A stretch of DNA of 64,000 nucleotides from Gammaproteobacteria bacterium (lineage in GTDB: Bacteria > Pseudomonadota > Gammaproteobacteria > Competibacterales > Competibacteraceae). A program made the translations under genes and the position numbers. Location: positions 62,001-126,000 of the forward strand of contig JACKNF010000003.1 in NCBI GenBank assembly GCA_024234995.1, given 5' to 3'. The notes under the pieces are model-generated. The model was not told the DNA's origin. It ran no database searches and was given only the letters and a program-made list of their open reading frames with translations. Of this stretch, positions 31,470 to 40,400 are shown piece after piece (positions within the stretch are counted from its first letter, which is position 1; each line of letters starts with the position of its first letter).

Positions 31470-32777
31470 TTAAGGCGCGATAGGCAGACAGACCGTTGCC
31501 TGCAATCCGGCCCCGGACTCCCCCTCCCTCAAATCAATACGCGCCTGGTGACGGCTGGCAATGCGCTTGACGATCGCCAGCCCCAGCCCGCTGCCGGGCG
31601 CCGCGGTATGCGGGCCGCGATAGAAACGGTCGAAAACCCGCTCCCGTTCCTTAACAGGGATGCCAGGGCCGGTATCGGTAACGCTCAGCACCGCCTCACG
31701 GCCAACCCGGCGCACCTGAACATCCACCCGGCCACCTGTTGGTGTGTAGCGCAAAGCGTTATCGATAAGATTGCCCAGCAAGGTATGCAACTCACCCGGT
31801 TCACCTGCGACCATGACAGCATCGCTGGGTAGCAAACCCAAATCGAGGTCACGGTCATCGGCGATCGCTGCATAGTCGGCCACCCCCTGTTTAGCCAATG
31901 CCAGCAGATCCAGCGATTCAAGACGCCCAGTCGTGGAGGTGGCATCCAATCGGGCCATGGCCAGCAATTGCTCAACCAGATGCGAAGCGCGCGTCAAACC
32001 GGCGCGCAGTGTGTCCAGCGCCTCAGCGCGTTCCTCATCTGTTGTAATCCGTTGCGCCATTTCAGCTTGAAGTCGAACAGCCGTCAGTGGCGTGCGTAGT
32101 TCGTGGGCGGCGTCAGCAATAAACTGGCGCTGGGCGTCTAGGGTTTGCGTGAGCCGTGCCAGCAACCCGTTCAGCGCGCTCGCCAGCGGCGTGAGTTCTG
32201 CCGGCAGCCGCTCCGCCGCTACTGGCTCCAGTGCTTCCGGCCGGCGCTGCTGAAGATCAGCGGCAAGGCGGGACAAAGGCCGCAGGCCAGCGCCAACGCC
32301 AAACCAGACCACCAAGCCCATGACCGGCAACAGCAATAGAAAAGGGGCAAGATTGCGCAAGGCGATGTCTGCGCTCATCCGGCGCCGGACCTGTAACGGT
32401 TGGGCCACCTGGACGATGCGGTCACCGGCAGGCAAGGTAAACAGCCGCCAACGCTCGTTTTGCCAGAGTAAATCCGCGAAGCCGGGTTCGGTGGCGAACG
32501 GCAATTCCCATGGTTTCCGGGATACATACAACAGGCCACGCTGCCGGTCCCAGACTTGTATCAAGAGATCGCCTTCGCCTTCGTCCGCTTCACGGTTCAA
32601 CGCCAACGCCAGCAAATTTTGCTGGCGCATCGCCAAAGCGGTCTGCCTCAACTGATAGTCGAACAGCGTATTGATCTCGGCACGGGCCTGACGGTAGGTG
32701 GCGTAACCGGACAGACCCAGCACCCCGCTCAAACCAGCGAGCAATCCGATCAGCAACCGTTGGCGGATGGAAATCAA
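31470..32777 (-). CDS. Sensor histidine kinase, QseC-like
   Basis: Inner-membrane sensor of a two-component system, 435 aa. Two membrane segments (about 8-28 and 150-170) enclose a periplasmic sensor region; a HAMP-like part (GLRPLSRLAADL) leads to the dimerisation domain with the phosphorylated histidine in FIADAAHELRTPLTAVR, and the ATPase domain shows the N box (LLGNLIDNALRYT), DTGPGIP and GSGLGLAIVKRI. The start overlaps the stop of the response regulator by 4 nt (ATGA), so the two are translationally coupled. The stimulus cannot be told. Confidence 0.92.
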   Translation of the reverse strand: MISIRQRLLIGLLAGLSGVLGLSGYATYRQARAEINTLFDYQLRQTALAMRQQNLLALALNREADEGEGDLLIQVWDRQRGLLYVSRKPWELPFATEPGFADLLWQNERWRLFTLPAGDRIVQVAQPLQVRRRMSADIALRNLAPFLLLLPVMGLVVWFGVGAGLRPLSRLAADLQQRRPEALEPVAAERLPAELTPLASALNGLLARLTQTLDAQRQFIADAAHELRTPLTAVRLQAEMAQRITTDEERAEALDTLRAGLTRASHLVEQLLAMARLDATSTTGRLESLDLLALAKQGVADYAAIADDRDLDLGLLPSDAVMVAGEPGELHTLLGNLIDNALRYTPTGGRVDVQVRRVGREAVLSVTDTGPGIPVKERERVFDRFYRGPHTAAPGSGLGLAIVKRIASRHQARIDLREGESGAGLQATVCLPIAP

Positions 32778-33436
32778 ATCGTTTCCCCAAGCCGGTAGCC
32801 GATCCCGCGCACGGTGCGGATGATCCCTGTGCTGAGCTTGCGCCGCAGATGGTGAATATGAACTTCGACGGCGTTGCTTTCCACTTCCTCGCCCCAGCCG
32901 TATAGCCGATCTTCCAATTGTTCACGCGACAGCACCGCGCCCGGCGTTTCCAGCAGCGCGCGCAGCAGGGCGAACTCACGCGCTGACAACAGGACCGGCT
33001 GCCCCCGATAGTCAACGGTATGCGTGACTGGATCGAGCCGCAGCGCGCCATTTTCGATAAAATCCTGTGCCCGGCCTGTTTGCCGGCGGAGCAGCGCCCG
33101 GATGCGGGCCAGCAACTCGGTCAAATCGAAAGGCTTCACCAGATAATCGTCAGCCCCGCTGTCCAGCCCCTTCACCCGGTCCGGCACTGCATCACGGGCG
33201 GTGAGAATCAAGACCGGCATGGTCCGCCCGCCTTGGCGCCAGTGATGCAGCACGGCCAAACCATCCTTTTCCGGCAAGCCAAGATCAAGTAACACCAATG
33301 CGTAAGAATTCGCTTCCACGGCTAATTCCGCACTGCGCCCATCTTGAACCCAATCCACGGCAAAACCTTCGCTGCGCAATCCTTGGCGCAGGCTGCTGCC
33401 GATCATCGGGTCGTCTTCCACCAGTAAGAGGCGCAT
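32774..33436 (-). CDS. OmpR-family response regulator, QseB-like
   Basis: DNA-binding regulator, 220 aa. Receiver domain with the acidic pocket (VEDD), phospho-Asp in LLDLGLPEKDG, Thr in LILTARDA and Lys in DDYLVKPFD; C-terminal winged helix ending SNAVEVHIHHLRRKL and IRTVRGIGYRLGE. The whole sequence follows E. coli QseB closely, including the WGEEVESNAVEV segment. First gene of the regulator-kinase-protease group. An envelope-stress role is inferred from the protease neighbour. Confidence 0.92.
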   Translation of the reverse strand: MRLLLVEDDPMIGSSLRQGLRSEGFAVDWVQDGRSAELAVEANSYALVLLDLGLPEKDGLAVLHHWRQGGRTMPVLILTARDAVPDRVKGLDSGADDYLVKPFDLTELLARIRALLRRQTGRAQDFIENGALRLDPVTHTVDYRGQPVLLSAREFALLRALLETPGAVLSREQLEDRLYGWGEEVESNAVEVHIHHLRRKLSTGIIRTVRGIGYRLGETI

Positions 33437-33522
33437 GGTTAAGCCCAGGATTCCTGGTCAATCACTCAATCACTCGCATTCCACCTATCCTTTTGAAATG
33501 CTCAAAATCTGCCATTCTTCAA

Positions 33523-35178
33523 TCAGCTTAGCGAGCTCTCAGCAGGTGTCGCCTGAAACGCGCGCACATACTGGTCGAGACTGCTGCGCGTTCCGCAAAC
33601 GAACAAAACATCGCTTGGAGCTACCTGAAAGTCATCGTCGAATTTGACAAACACATTTTGATTCCGCTCCACGGCGACGACCGCTGCGCCGGTCTGTTCG
33701 CGTACTTGAGAATGCCACGGATGCCGGCCCGCCAGCGCCCCCGGCGCCAGCCGGACAAATTTGATGCGCGGCTCGACGGCTACTGCCTGCTCGCCGAGTA
33801 GATGGCAGGCGAGAATTTCCCCGGCCATTTGTCCCACCGAGAGGGCGAAATCGGCGCCCGCCTGGTACAGCCGCGCCACGTTCGGCACCCGGTTGACCCG
33901 GACTATCAGCGGAACTTCGGGCGCGTAATCGCGAACCACCGCCGTAGCGAACACCCCTTCGCTGTCGTTGCTCAGCGCCAGCACCACCGCGCTCGCCGCA
34001 CGCACGTTCGCCCGGGCCAGCGTGGCATGTTCGAGCACATTACCGGCGACATCGACCCCTGGCACGCGCTGTTGATCGATAACAACGGTGATCTCATGCG
34101 CGTCGCGCAACATTTCCACAACCTTGCCGCCAACCGTCCCATAACCAGCCACCACGATGGGACCAGTACGGCGGATCGGTGCAGCCAGCCGCTCGACCTG
34201 GGCGAGACTGGTCTGCGCGCCAACCACGACCAAGATCGCGCCAGGTTCGATGCGCATCCCGGGTCCCTTGGCAATCGCGAAGCGTCCGCCGCGCCATTGG
34301 CCGAGCACCGTTACACCGTAACGTTCCCGTAATTTCAACCCGCCCAGCGACTGACCCGCCAGCGGGCTGTCTGGCCGGACCCGGAATTCCACCAGATCGA
34401 CCCGCGCCCCCAGCAAATGCAGACCCTCCGCAGGTGGACTGATGCGGGTGCTGGCGCGAGCCGCTAACGCTGCACCAAGGACATGGGTTGGGGTGAATAC
34501 TGCCGACGCGCCCACCTTCAGCATCGGCGGCCGGTACAAAGGGTTGTCAGCCAAAGCGTAGACGGGGCCTTCGAACCCTTGCTCGCGAACCACCAGAATG
34601 CAGATTGCACTGGCATGGTCATCGGCGTTGGTCACCACTGCCCGCGCCTGCGCTACCCCAGCCAATATCCCCGGATCTTCGTCCAGATTGCCAAACACGA
34701 TAGGATAGCCACGGTCGCGCAGGCTGCGGGCCAGCGGCATGTCTTCCTCGAAGATCACAAAGGCGGAACCGGCCCGCTGGCATTCTTCCAGCAGCGAGTC
34801 GAGCGCCGGGCCATAGCGATAGAACAACACCCGCCCCTCCATAGGGGGCAAGACATGCGGCAACCGCATCTCGAACCGTTCCTCGATATACGGTAGTACG
34901 TACACGGGGAACACCAGCACCAGGAAAAACATGCCAACGAACTGGGTCAGGATGACCAGCAGGATCATGACCGGATGCTTCCAGGGCGCGTAGGCGCCGT
35001 AGCCGGTGGTGGTCAGCGTCTCGGAGGCCCATTCCAAACTCGACCAGTAGTTAACGGATTTCCCTTCCAGATAGGTGGAGCCGAGCATGTAAATACCCCC
35101 GAAGATCAGGACCGCCATCGGCATACTGACCAGCAGCGCAATCAGGCGCCAGGTTGAACGTGAAATTCTTTGGGGCAT
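33523..35178 (-). CDS. Two-TM potassium channel with RCK (TrkA-N/TrkA-C) domains
   Basis: Predicted K+-selective channel or regulated K+ conductance, 551 aa. Two membrane helices (about 10-32 and 62-90) flank a pore loop with the selectivity filter TTTGYG. Two RCK modules follow: the first with a degenerate nucleotide site (RVLFYRYGPALDSLL) and the second with a proper Rossmann motif (VVAGYGTVGGKVVEML); TrkA-C parts follow each. ATG 35178 is used since it starts 31 bp after the kup stop with AAGG upstream; the frame extends to 35316 inside kup with residues that look non-native. It is in an operon with kup, joining an uptake pump with a channel. Confidence 0.88.
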   Translation of the reverse strand: MPQRISRSTWRLIALLVSMPMAVLIFGGIYMLGSTYLEGKSVNYWSSLEWASETLTTTGYGAYAPWKHPVMILLVILTQFVGMFFLVLVFPVYVLPYIEERFEMRLPHVLPPMEGRVLFYRYGPALDSLLEECQRAGSAFVIFEEDMPLARSLRDRGYPIVFGNLDEDPGILAGVAQARAVVTNADDHASAICILVVREQGFEGPVYALADNPLYRPPMLKVGASAVFTPTHVLGAALAARASTRISPPAEGLHLLGARVDLVEFRVRPDSPLAGQSLGGLKLRERYGVTVLGQWRGGRFAIAKGPGMRIEPGAILVVVGAQTSLAQVERLAAPIRRTGPIVVAGYGTVGGKVVEMLRDAHEITVVIDQQRVPGVDVAGNVLEHATLARANVRAASAVVLALSNDSEGVFATAVVRDYAPEVPLIVRVNRVPNVARLYQAGADFALSVGQMAGEILACHLLGEQAVAVEPRIKFVRLAPGALAGRHPWHSQVREQTGAAVVAVERNQNVFVKFDDDFQVAPSDVLFVCGTRSSLDQYVRAFQATPAESSLS

Positions 35179-35209
35179 GTTGCCTTGCTTTGAATCGGCG
35201 CCCGCGGCT

Positions 35210-37084
35210 TCAGATCTCGACCAGCGTTCCCAATTCGACGACGCGGTTGGCAGGAATCTGGAAGAAATCGGAGGCGCTCTGGGCATTGCGCAGCATCCAG
35301 ATAAAGTAAATCTCACGCCATAACATCATTGGCGGCGTCATCTTAGGCACCACCACCTCCCGGCTGACAAAGAACGAGGTTTTGTTGAGGTCGATTTCGA
35401 GACCTTTCCGGCCACACCCCTCCAAGGCTTCGGGAAGATTCGGCTGCTCCATGAAACCATAGTGTACGAACACCCGATAGAAGGTGTGGCCGAGATCAAT
35501 GACTTCGATCCGGTCCGCGTCCGCGACATAGGGGACTTCGGTGGTTTGGATCGTGATGAGGATGTTGCGGGCGTGCAGCACCTCGTTATGCTTGATGTTA
35601 TGCAGTAATGCCGAAGGCGCGCCCTCGGGCCGGCTGGTCAGATAAACGGCGGTGCTGGTGACCTGTTGCAGCGACGCCTTTTGAATCGAGCGGATGAACT
35701 GACTAAGAGGCATGGTCAGGTTGCCCATCTCCTGGAACAGGAGCTGCCGCCCGCGCCGCCAGGTGGTCAGCGTAATAAAAGACGCGAGCGCGATGACGAT
35801 GGGGAACCAGCCACCTTGCAGCAGCTTGATGGCGTTAGCGGAGAAGAAGGCGAAATCGATCAGCAGCAATGCACCTAGCAAGGGTGCAGCCAGCCAAGGA
35901 TTCCAATGCCAGGCAAGAAACACGACAAAGGCGACCAGGATCGTGTCGATCATCATGGTACCGGTTACCGCGATACCGTAAGCCGCTGCGAGGTTGCTGG
36001 AGGATTGGAAACCGAACACCAGCGCCATGACGGCCAGATAGAGCGTCCAGTTGGTGAACGGAATATAGATCTGCCCGGCTTCCATGTGCGAGGTGTGGAC
36101 GATCTTCATGCGCGGCAGGTAGCCAAGCTGCACCGCCTGGCGCGCCACCGAGAAGGCGCCGGAAATCACCGCCTGCGAGGCGATCACCGTTGCTGCCGTG
36201 GCCAGCAACACCATCGGGATCAATGCCCAGCCGGGCGCCAGCAGGTAGAATGGACTCTGGATCGCGGCAGGGTCCTTGAGCAACAGAGCTCCTTGGCCAT
36301 AGTAATTCAAGACCAGCGCCGGGAGCACGAAACCAAACCAGGCGGCGCGAATCGGGAATTTGCCAAAATGCCCCATGTCGGTATATAGCGCCTCGCCGCC
36401 GGTCACCGCCAGGACCACCGCACCGAGCGCCAGGAAGCTTTCCCAGGGATGACGGAACAGAAACTCGATGGCATGAGCCGGGTTAAGTGCCGCAAGCACA
36501 GCCGGCACCTCCCAGACATGGATCATCCCCAGCACCGCGAGGATACCAAACCAGGCGCACATGACCGGGCCGAAAAAACGGCCTACTGCGCCCGTGCCAT
36601 ACCGCTGAATCCAGAACAGGCCCGTCAGCACCACCGCCGTGATTGGCAACACGTATTCCTTGAACTGCGGCGCGATCACCTCCAGCCCCTCGACCGCGCT
36701 GAGCACCGAGATCGCTGGCGTGATCATGCTGTCACCGTAGAACAGCGCAGCGGCAAAGATGCCCAGCATGGTCACAAACCAAGTCGCACGCGAGTTCTTG
36801 GTCAGCTCCGTCACACGGGCCAGCAATGCCAGACTGCCACCTTCACCACGATTGTCGGCGCGCATGATGATGGCGACGTATTTCAAGGTCACCAGCGCCA
36901 TGATGGTCCAGAAGATCAGCGACAAAATGCCGAAAATACTGGCCGGTTCGACCGCAATGGGGTGATGCCCGGCAAAAGTTTCCTTGAGTGCATACAGAGG
37001 GCTAGTGCCAATGTCACCGAAAACCACCCCGATGGCGCCGATGATCAGCGCTGACGGGCGACTCTTGCTTTTATTTGCCGACAT
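35210..37084 (-). CDS. kup: Low-affinity potassium transporter Kup
   Basis: K+/H+ symporter of the inner membrane, important at low pH. The N-terminus GAIGVVFGDIGTSPLYALKE is the family signature, shown here as GVVFGDIGTSPLYALKE; about 12 membrane segments follow and a hydrophilic C-terminal domain ends with NRVVELGTLVEI. 624 aa (E. coli 622). ATG 37084 is chosen because GGGAGG lies about 8 nt upstream; the frame extends to 37153. It heads the two-gene K+ operon with the RCK channel gene. Confidence 0.95.
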   Translation of the reverse strand: MSANKSKSRPSALIIGAIGVVFGDIGTSPLYALKETFAGHHPIAVEPASIFGILSLIFWTIMALVTLKYVAIIMRADNRGEGGSLALLARVTELTKNSRATWFVTMLGIFAAALFYGDSMITPAISVLSAVEGLEVIAPQFKEYVLPITAVVLTGLFWIQRYGTGAVGRFFGPVMCAWFGILAVLGMIHVWEVPAVLAALNPAHAIEFLFRHPWESFLALGAVVLAVTGGEALYTDMGHFGKFPIRAAWFGFVLPALVLNYYGQGALLLKDPAAIQSPFYLLAPGWALIPMVLLATAATVIASQAVISGAFSVARQAVQLGYLPRMKIVHTSHMEAGQIYIPFTNWTLYLAVMALVFGFQSSSNLAAAYGIAVTGTMMIDTILVAFVVFLAWHWNPWLAAPLLGALLLIDFAFFSANAIKLLQGGWFPIVIALASFITLTTWRRGRQLLFQEMGNLTMPLSQFIRSIQKASLQQVTSTAVYLTSRPEGAPSALLHNIKHNEVLHARNILITIQTTEVPYVADADRIEVIDLGHTFYRVFVHYGFMEQPNLPEALEGCGRKGLEIDLNKTSFFVSREVVVPKMTPPMMLWREIYFIWMLRNAQSASDFFQIPANRVVELGTLVEI

Positions 37085-37365
37085 CGTGCCATCCTCCCGG
37101 CAGGTTGTCATTCGAATCCTGGCTTGTTCCGCGGCCACCGTCAGAAGAGACAATGGTGCGACGCATCATAAGCTGCAGATAAGGCCAAATCAATTGCCCC
37201 GATCCAAGCAGTATCCAACATTTTCGATGATGCCAGCAGACCCGTTCGCGATCATCCACGCCGTTCCGGTTCAGGAAAAGCGGCGGGAATCCGGGATCGA
37301 TATTTTGTTCATACACCACGATAGGTTAGGATGCGAATGAGCCACCCACTCACCGCTGGAAAGAC

Positions 37366-38853
37366 ATGAAACATCGTACTTACGACTCTCCAGGTATCTA
37401 CCGTACCGGAGGTGACGGCGCTGCGCGCCAGCTTCGCTTTGATCGCGGCACCCTGCTGCTGGAAGGCGTGGCCGAGCTACCGCCTGGATTAGAAAGCTGG
37501 TTTCAGTACGACCCGCGCATCGAAGCCTACCGCGCCCCGGCCCATCGCTACAGCGAAATCATCGGACCACTCAAAGATGAGTTGACGCGGAATAAAGCAC
37601 CACGTTACCAGCGCCGCGAACTGATCTGCACCTTGGAGATGAATCCTTACCCGCATCAACAGGAAGCGCTGGCCGCTTGGCAGGCAGCAAAAGGGCGGGG
37701 CGTGGTGGTGCTGCCAACGGGAGCGGGTAAAACCCTAGTAGGGTTGCTGGCGTTAAGCTGGGCACGGCGCGACGGGCTGATCATGGTTCCCACTCTGGAT
37801 TTGATGCATCAATGGTACGCCTTATTACGGGCAGCATTCCCCGATCAAGAGATTGGCTTGATTGGCGGCGGCTATCACGAGCCGCAACCGCTCACCATCG
37901 CCACCTACGATTCTGCTGCCCGCCATGTCGAACGATTAGGCGACCGCTTTGGCCTGCTGGTCTTCGACGAGGCGCATCATTTACCCTCCGAATTCTACCG
38001 CAGCATCGCTGAATTCTCGCTGGCGCCCTACCGGCTGGGGTTGACCGCCACGCCGGAACGCAGCGATGGCCGCGATGCGGATTTGCTGGAGCTGATCGGC
38101 CCGATTGTTTACCGCCGGCGCCCGGAACAGCTGGCCGGCAGCGTTCTCGCCGATTTTCAAATCCGGACAGTGCATGTCGATCTGTCCCCCGCCGAACGCA
38201 CCGCTTATCAACAGGCATTGGAGGATCGCAACACCTTCTTGCAGGCCAGCCGGCTGTCATTAAGCTCACTGGAAGGCTGGAACCGGTTTGTAATGCTTTC
38301 GGCGCGCAGCACCGAGGGCCGCCGCGCTATGCGCGCCCACCGTGAAGCCCGGCGCATCGCTCATGCCACCCCCGCCAAACTGCGCACCTTAGGCATGATT
38401 CTGGCCAATCATCCAGGCGCTAAAGCGGTGATTTTCACCGAGGACAACGCCACGGCCTATGAAGTCGCCCAGCGTTTCCTGATTCCCTGTTTGACCCATC
38501 AGACGGCAGTCAAGGAGCGGCAAGATATTCTGGAGCGATTCAAATCCAGCGATTACCTGGCTATCGTCACCAGCAACGTCCTTAATGAAGGCGTCGACGT
38601 CCCGGATGCCTCAATCGGCGTGATCCTGTCGGGCAGCGCTTCAGCGCGGGAATTTGTGCAGCGCTTAGGCCGCATTCTGCGGCGCGGCGACGGCAAGCAG
38701 GCCGTGTTGTATGAGGTGATTGCCCGGGAAACCCGCGAGGAACAGGTGGCCGGCCGCCGCCGGACACCCCCCAATACCGGCCATCACGCGGAGCGGATCG
38801 AAGCCACGCTGGCGCTATTTGACACCCAGGCTCTGACTCCGCCAAAAGCCTGA
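37366..38853 (+). CDS. XPB/Rad25-like superfamily 2 DNA helicase
   Basis: Predicted ATP-dependent DNA translocase, 495 aa. Residues about 15-85 form an XPB-type N-terminal domain (YDPRIEAYRAPAHRY), then helicase domain 1 with Walker A LPTGAGKTLVG, motif Ia, DEAHH box (VFDEAHHLP) and motif III GLTATPERSDGRD, and helicase domain 2 with VLNEGVDVP and the arginine-finger motif VI (FVQRLGRILRRGDG). Archaeal and bacterial XPB proteins often pair with the Bax1 nuclease; no such gene is adjacent. It is a single-gene transcript. Repair or R-loop processing is inference. Confidence 0.88.
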   Translation: MKHRTYDSPGIYRTGGDGAARQLRFDRGTLLLEGVAELPPGLESWFQYDPRIEAYRAPAHRYSEIIGPLKDELTRNKAPRYQRRELICTLEMNPYPHQQEALAAWQAAKGRGVVVLPTGAGKTLVGLLALSWARRDGLIMVPTLDLMHQWYALLRAAFPDQEIGLIGGGYHEPQPLTIATYDSAARHVERLGDRFGLLVFDEAHHLPSEFYRSIAEFSLAPYRLGLTATPERSDGRDADLLELIGPIVYRRRPEQLAGSVLADFQIRTVHVDLSPAERTAYQQALEDRNTFLQASRLSLSSLEGWNRFVMLSARSTEGRRAMRAHREARRIAHATPAKLRTLGMILANHPGAKAVIFTEDNATAYEVAQRFLIPCLTHQTAVKERQDILERFKSSDYLAIVTSNVLNEGVDVPDASIGVILSGSASAREFVQRLGRILRRGDGKQAVLYEVIARETREEQVAGRRRTPPNTGHHAERIEATLALFDTQALTPPKA

Positions 38854-38890
38854 ACCGAGACGGACAACCCATATCCTTTCAAAGGAAATT

Positions 38891-39397
38891 TTATTTCAAC
38901 ACGTCATAGCCAACGGTAAACATCAATCCAGCGCCACCCAGCAAGTTGAGCTGAACATTGAAGTCACCGTATTTGTAACCCAGGCTCGGTATAGCACCTG
39001 GCGCAATGCCATTATTATTAAAAGGAATTTTATCCTCATATGGCTCCTTATACCCCAACAGCAGCCCCCCCGTCAGCTTGAAGTACACCTGGTCGCTAAT
39101 AAAATCCAGCGGCCAGGATTTGCCAAAGTAAAAATACTCACATTTCTGATTGAAGCTATTGTTGAAATAAGATGCGCCCGCCAGCCAGCGCGAAGGCGAC
39201 TGCCATTCCAAACCGACCAGCCAGGAATACTTCGTATGTTCGGGATCGGAATTGAAATGAATGACGCCAGGCGCGGCTTGCAGCATTAAAAGGCCGCCCT
39301 CCTCAAAAATGTCAGATCGAGCGCTGTGAGCGGCGAACAACATCAGCATAGTGATCAGGGACGCCAACAGACGCTGATTGAAATTGAACACGGACAT
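38891..39397 (-). CDS. Small outer-membrane beta-barrel protein
   Basis: 168 aa with a signal peptide (LLASLITMLMLFAAHSARS) and alternating amphipathic strands rich in aromatic residues (WLVGLEWQSPSRWLAGASYF, KLTGGLLLGYKEPYEDKIPF), ending in a strand with a hydrophobic terminus (AGLMFTVGYDVL). The DKIPF-NNNGIAPGAIPSLGY segment resembles proteins often labelled 'sn-glycerol-3-phosphate transporter', which I doubt as a function; a PagP-like lipid enzyme is an alternative. ATG 39397 begins the signal peptide; the longer frame to 39562 overlaps arnC. It lies 58 bp downstream of arnC on the same strand, so a role in outer-membrane lipid modification is possible. Confidence 0.6.
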   Translation of the reverse strand: MSVFNFNQRLLASLITMLMLFAAHSARSDIFEEGGLLMLQAAPGVIHFNSDPEHTKYSWLVGLEWQSPSRWLAGASYFNNSFNQKCEYFYFGKSWPLDFISDQVYFKLTGGLLLGYKEPYEDKIPFNNNGIAPGAIPSLGYKYGDFNVQLNLLGGAGLMFTVGYDVLK

Positions 39398-39455
39398 AGA
39401 GAAGAGCCTTTGCTGGGTTCGAGGGAAATCATTGGGGGGGAAGACAGCCGTCCTG

Positions 39456-40400
39456 TTAGTCTTCTTCGTACTGTTCCAGAATCGCCTGAATGGTGAAACG
39501 CGGGCGTTCGCGCACCTGCTGGTAAATTCGCCCGATGTATTCACCCAACAGGCCAATGCCAAATAACAGGATGCCGATCAACAGAAAATTAAGCCCGAAC
39601 AGGGTGAATAAACCCTCAGCCTCTGGACCAACAATCAGCCGGCGAATAGCCAGGAACACCACAAATCCTGCTGAGGCCAACGACAGAGCGATCCCAGCCA
39701 GCGAGAACATCTGCAAGGGAACGACTGAGAAGCCGGTAACCAAATCGAAATTCAGCCGGATCAGCTGGTACAGAGAATACTTGGACTCACCCGCAGCGCG
39801 CTCAGCGTGAGCAACGGCTACCTCAACCGGATGAGCCGCGAAGGTGTAGGCCAACGCAGGGATATACGTGCTGACCTCACGGGTGGATACGATCGCTTTG
39901 ACGATGGACCGGCTATAGGCGCGCAACATGCAACCCTGATCGGTCATGCGGATTTTAGTAATCCGCTCACGTAAACGGTTCATGAGCTTGGAGGCAACAT
40001 GCCGCCACAGGCTGTCCTCTCGTGTCTGCCGAACGCTGCCAACATAGTCATGACCCTGATCCATCGCGGCCAGCAGCTTGCCAATCTCTTCAGGCGGATT
40101 TTGCAGATCCGCATCCAAAGTCACCACCCGCTCACCCCGGCAGTATTCAAAACCGGCCATAATCGCCATGTGCTGGCCGCAATTGGCGTTGAACAAAATC
40201 ACCCGGGTCACATCGGGCCGGCGTTGGAACTGGTCTTTCAATAATGCCGCCGAACGGTCGCGGCTGCCGTCGTTGATGAACAGCACTTCATAGGGCACAT
40301 CCAGCGCATCCAAAGCCGGATAGAGCCGCTCAAATAAGGCAGGCAAGGTTTCCTGCTCGTTGTAAACCGGAATGACGACAGAGAGTTGAGGAATGCTCAT
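39456..40400 (-). CDS. arnC: Undecaprenyl-phosphate 4-deoxy-4-formamido-L-arabinose transferase-like, ArnC
   Basis: GT2 glycosyltransferase that loads the (formamido)arabinose on undecaprenyl phosphate at the cytoplasmic face. Seen: SVVIPVYNEQETLPALFERL in two parts (SVVIPVYNEQ, ALFERL), NCGQHMAIMAGF, the metal-binding TLDADLQNPPEEI, GCMLRAY, and two C-terminal membrane helices ending LLGEYIGRIYQQVRERPRF. Close to E. coli ArnC throughout. The ATG overlaps the arnB stop (ATGA), fixing the start at 40400 and giving 314 aa; the longer frame to 40436 is rejected. A related GtrB/DPM-like lipid glycosyltransferase is the alternative. Confidence 0.85.
   Translation of the reverse strand: MSIPQLSVVIPVYNEQETLPALFERLYPALDALDVPYEVLFINDGSRDRSAALLKDQFQRRPDVTRVILFNANCGQHMAIMAGFEYCRGERVVTLDADLQNPPEEIGKLLAAMDQGHDYVGSVRQTREDSLWRHVASKLMNRLRERITKIRMTDQGCMLRAYSRSIVKAIVSTREVSTYIPALAYTFAAHPVEVAVAHAERAAGESKYSLYQLIRLNFDLVTGFSVVPLQMFSLAGIALSLASAGFVVFLAIRRLIVGPEAEGLFTLFGLNFLLIGILLFGIGLLGEYIGRIYQQVRERPRFTIQAILEQYEED

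Noticed and set aside
38874..38886. TCCTTT/AAAGGA after the helicase gene as a terminator
   Set aside because: Stem of only five or six A/T-rich pairs with almost no loop; too weak to call although a T-rich stretch follows.
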